From the NCBI RefSeq assembly GCF_012030425.1, contig NZ_JAAUVN010000002.1:744001-808000 (forward strand): 64,000 nt of DNA, read 5' to 3'. This DNA comes from Sphingobacterium sp. B16(2022) (lineage in GTDB: Bacteria; Bacteroidota; Bacteroidia; Sphingobacteriales; Sphingobacteriaceae). The translations under genes were made by a program, and so were the position numbers. The notes under the pieces are model-generated. The model saw nothing but the letters and a program-made list of their open reading frames with translations. It had not been told where the DNA came from and did not search any database. Each line of letters begins with the position of its first letter. Within the stretch, counting starts at the first letter, position 1. Of this stretch, positions 11,430 through 21,671 are shown one piece after another.

Positions 11430-14240
11430 ATGTTAAAAACTATATTATTGATAAGTGCAGGGCTTTTAATAGGGCAATCTCTGTTTGCACAAGAATCTAT
11501 CAAGTTGAAAGATCTGGATCTATCTCATGCTTGGCAGGAGTATGGTATTTTGCAGAAGGGAAGTTCAGTTACAGGCGAACCTGTAACGATTAATGGGACA
11601 GTTTATGATGATGTGCTTGGAGTGCAAGCGAAAAGTATTATCAAGATTAAGTTGGAAAAAAATGCAACGCGTTTTGTTGCTCAAGTAGGTATAGCTGAAT
11701 CTAAAATTGATGTTAAAGATAAATCTTTGACCATTATACCATTAGTCGACGGTACCAAATTGCATTTCATTGAAAAGCAAGGACAGAAACAGTTTGTCGG
11801 TGTCACAAAAAGTAATCCTGTCTTAGAAAAAGGTTCCGTAAAATTTACTTTGAAAGGTGATGGTAAACCTATTTTTGTAAGTTCAGTAATTAAAGGAGGA
11901 GATCGTCCTCAGCAGATTGACGTTCCTTTAAAAGACGTGATGTATCTTGAACTTGTGGCCGAAACAACTGATGATGGTCCTAGTGGTGATCACGCCGTTT
12001 GGATTGCACCGAAGATTGATTATAAAACTATAAAACCCCAACTTGTTGACGTGGGAACAGTGGGCCCTGGTGCTAATATGGATGCTAGAATCAGTAAGAA
12101 ACTTGCTGCGAAAATCAAAGCATTGCCACTAATGAAACAATTGTCATCAGACAAGACGGCATTTGATTGGTTAATTACTCCTCAGAAATCTAAAGCTGGA
12201 ATTTACACTTCGGCAGATGGTAAAAATATCATAATAGCAAATGCGATGGTGTCACGAACTTTTCGGATTTTCCCTAATTTGGCGACGGTAGATATTACGA
12301 ACCGTATGTTAGGGGAAAGCTTGATCAGGGCAGTAAGTAGTGAGGGAACGATACAGATTGACGGTAAAAAATGGAATATTGGCGGTTTAAATGGTCAAGA
12401 AGAAAGGGGATATCTTAAGAATGAGTGGTTAGATAAAATGACAACATTACCGGAATCGTTTATGGTAGAAGATTTCGAAATAAAACCACTGGAAGAAAGA
12501 ATCAAATGGGCCCGCAATCGCTGGGCACTTAATAAAGAACCAATATCAGGTCAGCAACTTGTATTTACCCTTCGTGGTGAACGAGAGTTGAAGGATGTGA
12601 AAGTGAAGCTTTATTTTAGCATCTATGATCATATTCCGGTGATTAGTAAAAGAATGGAAGTGATTAATGAATCTACATTACCAATCAATATTGACTTCTT
12701 TCAATTGGAATATTTGGCATTCTCAGAACCTGAGTCACCCGGAGATGGTGATCCTTCAGTTTTTAGATTACCCAATATTCATGTTGAGAGTGATTTCGCC
12801 GCAGGAGGGGCCTTTACTGAGAAAACAACCGATATTACAGAAAAATGGGTGACAGATCCTGCTTACACCTCGCAACGTAATTATCTCCTGGAGACTCCTT
12901 GTGTATTGGATGTATCACCTAAGCTTGGTCCGAATTACAGCTTAGAAAGTAAAGGTACTTTCCAATCATTCACTGTTTATGAAATGCCATTTGATAGTGA
13001 TGATCGGGAGCGTAAAGGATTGTTTACGCGTAAGATGTATCGGACTATAGCGCCATGGACTAGCGAGAATCCTATCTTTATGCATTTAACATCCACAGAT
13101 CCTGAAGTGGTACATAGAGCCATAGATCAGTGCGATTCGACAGGTTATGAGATGATTATACTTAGCTTTGGTTCGGGGTTAAATGCGGAAGATATCTCCG
13201 ATGCAAACATCGCGAAATTCAAGGGTTTTGTTGATTATGCACGTAGTAAAGGCATTGATATGGGATGTTATTCCCTTTTAGCCAGCAGATGGATCAGTGA
13301 TGAGGTCGATGTGATTAATCCCGAGACAGGTAAACGTGGAGGGATGCGCTTTGGTAGTTCCCCCTGTCTGGCTAGTGATTGGGGGTATGAGTATTTTGAG
13401 AAAATAAAATACTTTTTTGAAAAGACAGGCATGAAGTGTTTTGAACATGATGGTTCTTATCCCGGAGATTTCTGTGCTTCGACTACCCATGCACATCACG
13501 AGGGTTTAGCAGATTCACAATGGAAACAATTTCAGAAGGTTACTGAACTTTATCACTGGATGTCTACGCAGGGAATATACATGAATGTACCCGATTTTTA
13601 TTTCTTGAATGGATCTAATAAAGTTGGAATTGGCTACAGAGAAGCGAACTGGTCTTTACCTCGCGATCGTCAACTCATACATGCACGTCAGTTAAATTAT
13701 GACTGTACATGGGATAGAATTCCATCATCTTTATGGAGTTTTGTGCCATTAGTAGAGTACCAAGGAGGAGGAAAAGATGCGACTTTAGAGCCATTGAATG
13801 ACCACCTTCATGAATATAAGATGCATATGATCCAAAATTATGGTGCAGGTGTGCAAGCATGTTACCGAGGGCCTCGTCTCTACGATACACCAAAAACAAA
13901 AGAAATGGTCGTCGATGTGATTAAATGGTATAAGCGTTATCGCAATATATTGAACAGTGATATCATCCACTTACGTAAACCTGATGCTCGGGACTGGGAC
14001 GGAATGATGCACGTGAATCCTGATGAAAAAGAGAAAGCTTTTGCATTATTTTTTAACCCTACAGATAAAGAAATCGTACGTAAAATTCAAGTACCGCTTT
14101 ATTATACTGGATTGTGCACAACAGCAAAAATCCGAGAACAAGAAGGAAGTTTAACGACTTACCAATTGAACCGTGATTACACGGTAGAATTGACGGTTAA
14201 AATACCAGCAAATGGATATACTTGGTACGTAGTAGAATAA
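11430..14240 (+). CDS. Secreted NPCBM-domain protein, clan-D-like glycosidase
   Basis: Large exported protein of 936 residues with a Sec signal ending LIGQSLFAQ. Residues about 24-200 form an NPCBM/NEW2 carbohydrate-binding-like domain (SHAWQEYG, VTINGTVYDDVLGVQAKSII). A beta-sandwich region follows to about residue 560, then a (beta/alpha)8-type catalytic region with CFEHDGSYPGDFC at 670-682 and a C-terminal sandwich domain. Asp674 in that motif is the natural candidate nucleophile by analogy with GH27/GH36/GH31 enzymes, where an aspartate ends barrel strand 4. NPCBM domains are commonly attached to alpha-galactosidases, so an alpha-galactoside or alpha-N-acetylgalactosaminide substrate is plausible but not shown. 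It stands alone behind a foldable leader and is followed by a strong terminator. Confidence 0.72.
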   Translation: MLKTILLISAGLLIGQSLFAQESIKLKDLDLSHAWQEYGILQKGSSVTGEPVTINGTVYDDVLGVQAKSIIKIKLEKNATRFVAQVGIAESKIDVKDKSLTIIPLVDGTKLHFIEKQGQKQFVGVTKSNPVLEKGSVKFTLKGDGKPIFVSSVIKGGDRPQQIDVPLKDVMYLELVAETTDDGPSGDHAVWIAPKIDYKTIKPQLVDVGTVGPGANMDARISKKLAAKIKALPLMKQLSSDKTAFDWLITPQKSKAGIYTSADGKNIIIANAMVSRTFRIFPNLATVDITNRMLGESLIRAVSSEGTIQIDGKKWNIGGLNGQEERGYLKNEWLDKMTTLPESFMVEDFEIKPLEERIKWARNRWALNKEPISGQQLVFTLRGERELKDVKVKLYFSIYDHIPVISKRMEVINESTLPINIDFFQLEYLAFSEPESPGDGDPSVFRLPNIHVESDFAAGGAFTEKTTDITEKWVTDPAYTSQRNYLLETPCVLDVSPKLGPNYSLESKGTFQSFTVYEMPFDSDDRERKGLFTRKMYRTIAPWTSENPIFMHLTSTDPEVVHRAIDQCDSTGYEMIILSFGSGLNAEDISDANIAKFKGFVDYARSKGIDMGCYSLLASRWISDEVDVINPETGKRGGMRFGSSPCLASDWGYEYFEKIKYFFEKTGMKCFEHDGSYPGDFCASTTHAHHEGLADSQWKQFQKVTELYHWMSTQGIYMNVPDFYFLNGSNKVGIGYREANWSLPRDRQLIHARQLNYDCTWDRIPSSLWSFVPLVEYQGGGKDATLEPLNDHLHEYKMHMIQNYGAGVQACYRGPRLYDTPKTKEMVVDVIKWYKRYRNILNSDIIHLRKPDARDWDGMMHVNPDEKEKAFALFFNPTDKEIVRKIQVPLYYTGLCTTAKIREQEGSLTTYQLNRDYTVELTVKIPANGYTWYVVE

Positions 14241-14261
14241 TCCACTTTTATACACAGGTTG

Positions 14262-14300
14262 AAAGCGCTAAAGCAAATTTCCTGCTTTAGCGCTTTTTTT
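14262..14300 (+). terminator. Rho-independent terminator after the NPCBM glycosidase
   Basis: A perfect 14-bp stem (14262-14275 and 14283-14296) with a 7-nt loop, running into a T tract. Confidence 0.9.
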
Positions 14301-14478
14301 AATCATGTTTTTTAAGGTAACGTAGCTTGTGAATTTTTTCTTTAGAAAGTTTTCTATAAAACGTATGTTTCTATTACAAGTTTATATACTGTTTATTTGA
14401 TGAAGCACAAGTATCGAAGTTGATTGATTTTTCCGATAATATAATGGATTTTCACAAAAATAAAAGGTATAGTTCATC

Positions 14479-14486
14479 TATATTTG
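14479..14486 (+). promoter_or_regulatory. -7 element TATATTTG upstream of the outer-membrane protein gene
   Basis: TATATTTG matches the Bacteroidota TAnnTTTG element and ends 32 bases before the start codon at 14519. No clear -33 TTTG was found at the expected distance. Confidence 0.4.
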
Positions 14487-14518
14487 TTCCATATTTAATA
14501 AAATAGAATAGAAATTCA

Positions 14519-15103
14519 ATGAAAAAATCAATTTTTATAGCGATTACTACTGTAGTAGGGTTTGTTTTTAATACTCAGGCTCAAGAGTACAAGAAACATG
14601 AAATCAGAATTGACTATAGCGATGCGACTCCATTGGTGATAGCAGATGTCTTTACAAATGCTTTTGTCAGTGCAATATCGGGAAGCGAAAGTTCAAATGA
14701 ACAAGCATTTGGTATGCTGTCGGCGGGATATCGCTATGCGCTGAGTAATCGATTTTCGATAGGAGCCGATCTAAGCTATGCTAATGCTTCTTCAGATATG
14801 AAAAACAAGAGCACAAATGAGATTACCTATAGAAAGAGTAATTTTTACATGGTGTTGCCTACCGCTAAATATTCATATGTGAAAAGCGGAATAATTGATT
14901 TTTATGGTACAGTTGCTTCTGGAGCAATATTGGCTAACGGTAGTGATAGAACAGATCATGAAAAGACCACTACCAATGATATAATCTTTGCTTTTCAGGT
15001 AAATCCATTGGGTTTGCGAATTGGTAAAGATTGGGGTGGTTTTCTTGAAGCCGGTTATGGTTTTAAAGGCATTTTTGCACTAGGCGCAAGTTACCGTTTT
15101 TAA
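14519..15103 (+). CDS. Small outer-membrane beta-barrel protein
   Basis: Exported protein of 194 residues. The Sec signal ends in NTQAQ, after a lysine-started hydrophobic stretch (MKKSIFIAITTVVGFVF). The mature part alternates hydrophobic and polar residues in short strands (AFGMLSAGYRYALSNRFSIGADLSYA) and ends in LGASYRF, whose C-terminal aromatic residue is the usual outer-membrane barrel signal. Size and composition fit the OmpW/OMP_b-brl families with eight strands. No specific function can be read. It is a single gene with its own promoter element and terminator. Confidence 0.75.
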   Translation: MKKSIFIAITTVVGFVFNTQAQEYKKHEIRIDYSDATPLVIADVFTNAFVSAISGSESSNEQAFGMLSAGYRYALSNRFSIGADLSYANASSDMKNKSTNEITYRKSNFYMVLPTAKYSYVKSGIIDFYGTVASGAILANGSDRTDHEKTTTNDIIFAFQVNPLGLRIGKDWGGFLEAGYGFKGIFALGASYRF

Positions 15104-15150
15104 ATATATTGATAGATTTTAATGTAACTTATTTAATATATAACGAAGTT

Positions 15151-15180
15151 AAAGCCGTGCCACTAAGCACGGCTTTTTTT
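15151..15180 (+). terminator. Rho-independent terminator after the barrel protein gene
   Basis: A perfect 10-bp stem (15151-15160 and 15167-15176), 6-nt loop and a following T run. Confidence 0.88.
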
Positions 15181-15450
15181 GTTGAAAAATAATATAGTAT
15201 TTGCTCAGAGGTAGATTAAGAGTCTTTTGTATAGAAAAGTTGTTGGAAATATGTCGGAAATTTATAAAAGGGCTCTCGCTTAGTCTGTTTGTGTCTCCTT
15301 TTATTTTTTATATCTTAGGAAGAGTAAACTAAATATAAACCTGAAATCAATTGATTTATCATATCCTGATCCTTTAATGTTAAATTATTCATTTTAATTG
15401 GTGGGGATAGTTATAGGTAAACTTTTGTAATGGCAATCAACGCCTACATT
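15181..15450. other. Intergenic region before the oxidoreductase gene
   Basis: AT-rich DNA carrying the promoter region of the next gene. I see no RNA gene or strong repeat. Confidence 0.4.
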
Positions 15451-16737
15451 ATGATGAATAGACAAAAATTTATTAAAACTTCTACTTTATTAGCTGCATC
15501 TGCATTATTATTTAAAGGAACAAATGTGTTGGCAGATACAAAAAAAATACGGATTGGTGTAATCGGCGTAAATGGGATGGGATGGTCCAATTTGACCGCA
15601 ATATTAAAAAATACAAATGTAGTATGCACTGCACTTTGTGATGTAGATGAAAATGTTCTAAATACCCGTGTTTCCGAATTGAAAAAGCGTGATATAAACG
15701 TTAAGACATATATTGATTATAAGCAATTATTAGCAGATAATAATGTTGATGCTGTGATTATAGGAACGCCCGATCATTGGCATTGTTTGATGATGGTGGA
15801 TGCCGTTGCGGCAGGGAAACATGTCTATGTAGAAAAACCGATTGGCAATTCGATCAAAGAGTGTGAGCTCATGGTGGCCGCCGCTCAAAAGTATAATGCT
15901 ATTGTTCAAGTAGGGCAGTGGCAACGTAGTCAACAGCATTTTGAGGATGCTATGAAATTTCTACATGCTGGTAGTCTCGGTAAGGTAAGAATGGTTAAAG
16001 TATGGGCCTACTTAGGTTGGAAGAAGGATGTTCCAATTGTCCCGGATTCAGCAATTCCAGCAGGTGTACATTATGATAGATGGCTGGGCCCTGCTACAAA
16101 AAGGCCTTTTAATGTAAATCGTTTTCATTTTAATTTCCGTTGGTTTTGGGATTATGCCGGCGGTCTGATGACAGATTGGGGCGTGCATATGCTGGATTTT
16201 GCGTTGATCGGTATGAAAGTTTCGGATCCACGTTCGATCATGGCAGCAGGAGGAAAATTTGCTTATCCTGATGATGTTGAGGAGACACCAGATACTTTGA
16301 CAACTTTATATGAGTTTGATGGGTTTAATGTGCAGTGGGAACATGCAATAGGTATTGATGGTGGACCTTATAACAAAGGCCATGGTGTGGCTTTTATTGG
16401 AAACAATGGTACTTTAGTACTGAATAGACAGGGGTGGGAAGTATTGCCAGAAGGGGATCGAATGGCTGCGGTACCATTTCAAAAATCTAAAGATAATGGT
16501 TTGGAAAGGCATATGGACAACTTTGTTGAAGCAATTCTTACGCGAAATAAAAGTATTCTGAAAGCCCCTGTTGAAGCGGGTGCGCATATTGCCATTTTAT
16601 CTCAAATGGGAAATATTGCATACAGAACGGGGAAAAAATTGTACTGGAATAAAGACAAACGTCAGTTCTCAGATAAAGAAGCGAATGAGTATTTGGTTGC
16701 AAAATATCATAATGGTTATTCGTACCCCAAAGTGTAG
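15451..16737 (+). CDS. Exported Gfo/Idh/MocA family oxidoreductase
   Basis: NAD(P)-dependent sugar or sugar-derivative oxidoreductase. The Rossmann fold begins after an N-terminal export-type leader (MMNRQKFIKTSTLLAASALLF), with KIRIGVIGVNGMGWSNL binding the dinucleotide. The family signature EKPIG contains the catalytic Lys129, and GTPDHWH and DWGVHMLDF are further typical motifs. The leader resembles the Tat-type MNRRDFIKTS leaders of Bacteroidota but has only one arginine (NRQKF), so the export route is uncertain. I placed the start at the ATG pair at 15451-15456. A frame-extending ATG at 15430 would put seven residues before the leader. GH109 is related but lacks EKP. Substrate is unknown. 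The gene is single, just ahead of an AraC regulator and SusC/SusD pair. Confidence 0.85.
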   Translation: MMNRQKFIKTSTLLAASALLFKGTNVLADTKKIRIGVIGVNGMGWSNLTAILKNTNVVCTALCDVDENVLNTRVSELKKRDINVKTYIDYKQLLADNNVDAVIIGTPDHWHCLMMVDAVAAGKHVYVEKPIGNSIKECELMVAAAQKYNAIVQVGQWQRSQQHFEDAMKFLHAGSLGKVRMVKVWAYLGWKKDVPIVPDSAIPAGVHYDRWLGPATKRPFNVNRFHFNFRWFWDYAGGLMTDWGVHMLDFALIGMKVSDPRSIMAAGGKFAYPDDVEETPDTLTTLYEFDGFNVQWEHAIGIDGGPYNKGHGVAFIGNNGTLVLNRQGWEVLPEGDRMAAVPFQKSKDNGLERHMDNFVEAILTRNKSILKAPVEAGAHIAILSQMGNIAYRTGKKLYWNKDKRQFSDKEANEYLVAKYHNGYSYPKV

Positions 16738-17334
16738 TTATTTAGGATTGATAGTTACTGGTTGGAAATATAAAACTATTATTTTATCATTTTTTATTGC
16801 ATTGCTATCTTCTCAATAAATAGTATTTTTATTTATTGAGAAGATGACCCATTTAATGTAATCAGAACAAAAATATTATTTGTCTTCCTACCAAGATATA
16901 CTTCCTGTTACTTTTTTATTGTAAATCTATACGATTCAAATTATTTGGGTTTCCTTGTTCTCATCTACTTTTTTTTAGAATGTATTAATTCACGCTGTAT
17001 CTTTTTGATCAAAAATATGATCTTTTTAGGTTTTACATAGTTGTTACAATAACTGTTGCATAATTTAAGAGAACTAAAAAAACTGTATCGGAACATTTTT
17101 AGTAATTTTTATTATAAATAGTTACAGAAATTGATTTTAAGCTGTTTGAGTTGTTATATTATTTTTTATTAGAAAAAAGATTCTTCAGTATTGTTTTTTT
17201 GTCTCAAAATTATTTAAAAATGCATAGTACTATTTGTTATATGTTTATATCATATTTTTATTTATTAAAATCTAGTTGTTATATTTAGATCAACCAAATA
17301 ATAAATTTTTGTAAAGTTTAATTCTTAACATGCT
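16738..17334. other. Long AT-rich gap before the AraC regulator
   Basis: Apart from the hairpin at 16807-16845 it holds the upstream region of the AraC gene. It is very AT-rich and no convincing coding frame, RNA gene or repeat was seen. Confidence 0.4.
16807..16845. terminator. AT-rich hairpin, probable terminator
   Basis: A perfect 15-bp stem (16807-16821 and 16831-16845) with a 9-nt loop, 70 bases after the oxidoreductase stop. There is no T tract after it, so it may be a weak terminator or only an RNA-stabilising hairpin. Confidence 0.5.
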
Positions 17335-18219
17335 ATGAAAACTCTCCAATTTAATGTGCCAACAGCCCAAGGACAAAGTTTAACAATACAAGAAGATGTA
17401 ATGGATTCATTTTATCCTTATTTGCATAGGCATCAAGAAGCACAGCTGATGTGGATTAAAAAGGGTAAGGGCGTTTTAGTTGTCGAAGATACTTTGCATC
17501 CTTTTAAAGAAAATGATATATTCTTTTTGGGAGCAAATCAGCCTCACGTATTTAAATCGATGTCACAAGATGGCTTATTCAATGAATCAAGATCTATTTC
17601 TGTTTTTTTTGATCCACATGGTAAATTGAAGTCCTTGTTTTCGTTAGGTGAGTTTGATTCTTTGAACCAGTTTATTAACAGTAATTCTCGTGGATTTAAA
17701 GTTCCAGATGCTTATTTTAATCAAATTTCGGAAAGAGTAGTGCAATTAAAGAGTGTTGATGAGCTTGATAAATTGATGCAGTTCTTTTATTTGTTACGAT
17801 CATTAGCCTCAATTTCTAAAGAAACAGATCCGCTGTGCATAGAAAGAATTGAATTTAATCGGGATGGGCCAAGTGGTGTAAGTCGAATTAATTTAATATG
17901 CAATTATATAAAAGAGAATTTTAAAAAGGAACTGAGTTTAGAAGATGTCGCCAACTATGCAAACTTAACCCCCCAGGCCTTCTGTAGGTATTTTAAAAAG
18001 CATTGCGGGGTGACTTTTGTATCTTACTTAAACCGCATTCGTATAAAGGAAGTCTGTAACCATTTAAATGAAGGTGGTCTAGAGAGTGTGTCCTTTATTG
18101 CCTATAATTGTGGTTTTAATAGCATCACTAATTTTAATCGTGTTTTTAAACAAGTAAGAGGGTGCAATCCGAAAGAATATACGGATAATTACAAAAATAC
18201 TGTTTTTACTGGAATTTAA
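17335..18219 (+). CDS. AraC family transcriptional regulator
   Basis: Cytoplasmic one-component regulator of 294 residues. Residues about 20-110 form a cupin-type ligand domain (YPYLHRHQEAQLMWIKKGKG, then FFLGANQPHVF). The C-terminal 100 residues are the double helix-turn-helix AraC domain: LSLEDVANYANLTPQAFCRYFKK for the first helix pair and ISFIAYNCGF-type residues (SVSFIAYNCGFNSITNFNRVFK) for the second, ending NPKEY. The ligand is probably a sugar or small carbon compound by family. It lies about 170 bases upstream of a SusC/SusD pair in the same direction, so control of that pair is the natural inference. Confidence 0.88.
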   Translation: MKTLQFNVPTAQGQSLTIQEDVMDSFYPYLHRHQEAQLMWIKKGKGVLVVEDTLHPFKENDIFFLGANQPHVFKSMSQDGLFNESRSISVFFDPHGKLKSLFSLGEFDSLNQFINSNSRGFKVPDAYFNQISERVVQLKSVDELDKLMQFFYLLRSLASISKETDPLCIERIEFNRDGPSGVSRINLICNYIKENFKKELSLEDVANYANLTPQAFCRYFKKHCGVTFVSYLNRIRIKEVCNHLNEGGLESVSFIAYNCGFNSITNFNRVFKQVRGCNPKEYTDNYKNTVFTGI

Positions 18220-18387
18220 TAAAAATGTATCTTGCTGGATAATGCTGCTGTAGAGCTATAATAATATTTAACATTTTATGTTAAAAAACGGCTCATCTTT
18301 GTTAAGATAAGGTTAAGATTTGAAGGTTACTATTGATAACTTAGTTATTACATAGACATGATAAACTAACATTTGAATCACTATTTT

Positions 18388-21300
18388 ATGAAAAAAACAG
18401 CTATTACATTTCTAGCGGCTAACTTGCTGGTCAGTTCGGCTATTTATGCGCAGACCGTACTGAAAGGTAAGGTGGTCGGTCAAGATGGAAAACCAATCCC
18501 AGGGGTTTCCATTTCCTTACAGGACGGTACAGGAACACAAACTGGGCCTAATGGTGATTTTTCTATTTCATATAGACAAGCCGGTATCTTAAATGTTTCG
18601 GCTATTGGTTATGAACGAAAACAAATTAACCTTACAAATCAAACCAACCTCTCTATTACATTAGCTTCAAATACGGAAAGTTTGGACGAAGTGGTGGTGA
18701 CAGCCATGGGTATTTCAAGAGATAAAAAATCTTTGGGATATGCCGTTCAAGAAGTAAAAGCCAAAGAGTTGACTGATGCTGGGCAATTAAGTGTAACTGG
18801 AGCTTTAACAGGTAAGGTTGCTGGGGTTCAGGTGAATCAATTTGGTGGAGCAGTAGGTTCTTCTGCGAGGATCTCTATTCGAGGAAACACATCACTTTTA
18901 AATGATCAACAACCTTTAATTGTAATCGATGGAGTACCAATTACTAATAACTCACAAAGAAGTGGGGATAATACCTATGGAGGTGTTGATTATGGTTCGG
19001 GTTTAAATGATATCAATCCAGAAGATATTGAAAATATTACTGTATTAAAAGGTGGATCCGCAGCTTTATACGGTATGCGAGGTGGTAAAGGTGTCATCAT
19101 GATCACTACTAAGTCCGGTAAGCGCGCTAATAATGGTGTGCAAATATCCTATGATGCTAATTTCAGTATAGATAGAGCATCAACTATTCCAAAGTATCAA
19201 AACCTTTACGGCCAGGGGTCACGCGGTGACGAATATAATTATGGACTTTTAGCTAAGGGAAATGGATTAACTTACCAACAATTTGCGCAAGATAGTTCTT
19301 TTTCATACGTGGATGGGGCTGGAGGAGGAATAAATGATGGATTTGATGAATCTTGGGGACCTCGCTTAGATATCGGATTAATGCTTCCTCAATTCAATAG
19401 TCCTACCGTTGATGGTGTTAGACAAGCTACCCCTTGGATATCCCATAAAAATAATGTTAAAGATTTTTTCCAGACAGGTTTTTCTCAAAATCATAACCTT
19501 TCCTTATTAGCAAAAAGCGATCGTTCGTCAACCCGTGCTTCAATATCTTTTAGAGATCAAAAAGGAACAGTTCCAAATACGGATCAGAAGAAATACACAG
19601 CTCAACTGAATAACGAATATAAGATCAGTGATAAGATAACATTCGACATTATGTCGAATTATACCCGGACTGAAAGTGATAATTTGATTATGCAGGGGTA
19701 TGATGGAGCTAATCCTATGAATGGATTGATTTGGTTCGGTAGACAAGTCGATATGAAAGATCTGAAAAGAAATTGGGATCAACGTGATGCTCAAGGTAAT
19801 TATACCTATTATAATTGGAATTCGAATTATCATATGAATCCATATTACACGATGAATGAATCGCTAAACTCTTTGCAAATGAATCGTATTTTTGGAAAAA
19901 GTTCGCTTTATTATCAACCCTTTGATTTTTTGAAATTTGAGGGGCGAGTAGGTGTAGATTATGCTAACGCTAAGAGGTTTGAACGAAATTACTTCAATTT
20001 TGACCATTTGAATGGTAGTTTTAGCGAAAACAAAAATAATAGAACAGAGTTTAACGCTGATTTTATAGCAAATTTTAATAAACAATATGGGGATTTCAAC
20101 ATATTAGCTACAGCGGGTGCAAATTACCGCGATTATCAAATGAATCTAAATACACTTGGAGCAACAGGTCTGAATGTCCCTGGAGTTTATACGATCGCGA
20201 ATAAGATTGGACCTGCTGAAACAATAATGGATAATGAGCACAATCGCTCTAATTCCATTTATGGTCAGGCATCCGTTGGCTGGCGAGATCAATTATATGT
20301 TGATGTGACTGCTCGAAATGATTGGTCTTCAACTTTAACAAAGTCATTCTTTTATCCATCAGTAAGTATGAGCTGGATCCCAACAACTTCTTTTGAAAGT
20401 ATTAAAGGGGATTTCTTGTCATTTATGAAATTGAGATTGAATATTTCAGAGGTAGGTAATGCCACAGATCCGTATCGCAATAGAAATTATTATTATGCAC
20501 AAACTGATGCATTTAATGATTTAGCGCAGATGTATAAAAGCATGACTTATGCGATTGAGAATTTGGTTCCAGAATCTATAAATACTTGGGAAACAGGAGT
20601 AGAATTAGGATTGTTCAATAATCGATTACATGCCGATTTTACTTATTATCATAAAAATGCGAAAAATCAATTACTTCCTGTAAATACATCAAATACAGTA
20701 AGTTTTACAAGAATGTTCTTGAATGCGGGTAATATTGAAAGCAAAGGTGTTGAACTTCAATTACGAGGTGATATTCTAAAGAAGGAAACTGGTTTGAACT
20801 GGACTGCGACAGCAAACTTCTCAAAAGATAAAAGTAAAGTTTTGGAATTATATCCAGCTCTAGATTTGAAGGATTATCAAATTGGATGGACTTGGGGGAT
20901 TGCCAATATGGCTAGAGAAGGTCAACCATGGGGAACATTAGTAGGACCAGGATATGATCGTGTTGAAGATGGAGCAATGAAAGGGGCTATTAAGGTTACA
21001 AGTGCAGGTTTAGTTCAAAGTAAAGCTGCGCAAAATATAGGTAATGTTGTTCCAGATTTCTTAGCAAGTTTACGTAATGATTTTACTTATAAGGACTTTA
21101 GTTTTGGCTTTATGTTGGATTTTCGTAAAGGTGGAGACATTTGGTCACAAACGATGTCACATGGTTATACAACGGGTGTAGCAGAGATTACAGCAGCCAA
21201 TGGAATACGCGAACGTGCAATACTTGCAGGAAGAGATGTAATGACAAATGAACGCTTTGCGATGTCTGATGGTAAGGGTGGATGGATAGAAAATAATATT

Positions 21301-21621
21301 GAAACGACCGCTCAGGATTGGTATGAGGGTGGCGGTATTGCAGCTATGTATGTTTTTGATGGTTCATTTTTGAAATTACGGGAAGCCTATTTTACGTATA
21401 ATTTACCTCAACATCTTTATAGTCGAATTAAAGGGATAAAACGGGCAAATCTATCTGTAATCGGATCTAATTTGGCTTTGCTTTGGGTAGATAAGTCAAA
21501 TACCATGAGAATAGATCCTGAATCAGGAGGTGTTTCAAGTGATTCTAGGGGTGTTGGTTTTGAACAAGCAACGGTTCCAAATTCTAGAAGCATTGGTTTA
21601 AAACTAGGATTTACTTTTTAA
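18388..21621 (+). CDS. SusC/RagA family TonB-dependent outer-membrane transporter
   Basis: Outer-membrane barrel that imports oligosaccharides or peptides with energy from TonB. The ATG at 18388 gives a standard signal (MKKTAITFLAANLLVSSAIYAQ). An upstream TTG at 18373 would only add five residues. A carboxypeptidase-regulatory-like domain follows at about 23-95 (GKVVGQDGKPIPGVSISLQD), then the TonB-box area SLDEVVVTAMGI, the plug with SIRGNTSL and the SusC signature GSAALYGMRGGKGVIMITTKSG, and the barrel ending in LGFTF. The 1077-residue length is normal. The SusD partner starts 50 bases downstream. The substrate is not evident, as no hydrolase is attached. Confidence 0.96.
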   Translation: MKKTAITFLAANLLVSSAIYAQTVLKGKVVGQDGKPIPGVSISLQDGTGTQTGPNGDFSISYRQAGILNVSAIGYERKQINLTNQTNLSITLASNTESLDEVVVTAMGISRDKKSLGYAVQEVKAKELTDAGQLSVTGALTGKVAGVQVNQFGGAVGSSARISIRGNTSLLNDQQPLIVIDGVPITNNSQRSGDNTYGGVDYGSGLNDINPEDIENITVLKGGSAALYGMRGGKGVIMITTKSGKRANNGVQISYDANFSIDRASTIPKYQNLYGQGSRGDEYNYGLLAKGNGLTYQQFAQDSSFSYVDGAGGGINDGFDESWGPRLDIGLMLPQFNSPTVDGVRQATPWISHKNNVKDFFQTGFSQNHNLSLLAKSDRSSTRASISFRDQKGTVPNTDQKKYTAQLNNEYKISDKITFDIMSNYTRTESDNLIMQGYDGANPMNGLIWFGRQVDMKDLKRNWDQRDAQGNYTYYNWNSNYHMNPYYTMNESLNSLQMNRIFGKSSLYYQPFDFLKFEGRVGVDYANAKRFERNYFNFDHLNGSFSENKNNRTEFNADFIANFNKQYGDFNILATAGANYRDYQMNLNTLGATGLNVPGVYTIANKIGPAETIMDNEHNRSNSIYGQASVGWRDQLYVDVTARNDWSSTLTKSFFYPSVSMSWIPTTSFESIKGDFLSFMKLRLNISEVGNATDPYRNRNYYYAQTDAFNDLAQMYKSMTYAIENLVPESINTWETGVELGLFNNRLHADFTYYHKNAKNQLLPVNTSNTVSFTRMFLNAGNIESKGVELQLRGDILKKETGLNWTATANFSKDKSKVLELYPALDLKDYQIGWTWGIANMAREGQPWGTLVGPGYDRVEDGAMKGAIKVTSAGLVQSKAAQNIGNVVPDFLASLRNDFTYKDFSFGFMLDFRKGGDIWSQTMSHGYTTGVAEITAANGIRERAILAGRDVMTNERFAMSDGKGGWIENNIETTAQDWYEGGGIAAMYVFDGSFLKLREAYFTYNLPQHLYSRIKGIKRANLSVIGSNLALLWVDKSNTMRIDPESGGVSSDSRGVGFEQATVPNSRSIGLKLGFTF

Positions 21622-21671
21622 CCTTTGTTCCGTTCGGTAAAATGATATTTCAATTGAATTAAAGAATCAGA

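Noticed and set aside
15451..16737. Exported Gfo/Idh/MocA protein as a GH109 alpha-N-acetylgalactosaminidase
   Set aside because: GH109 enzymes share the fold and export leader, but this protein keeps the dehydrogenase EKP motif with Lys129, which GH109 enzymes replace. A plain oxidoreductase fits better.
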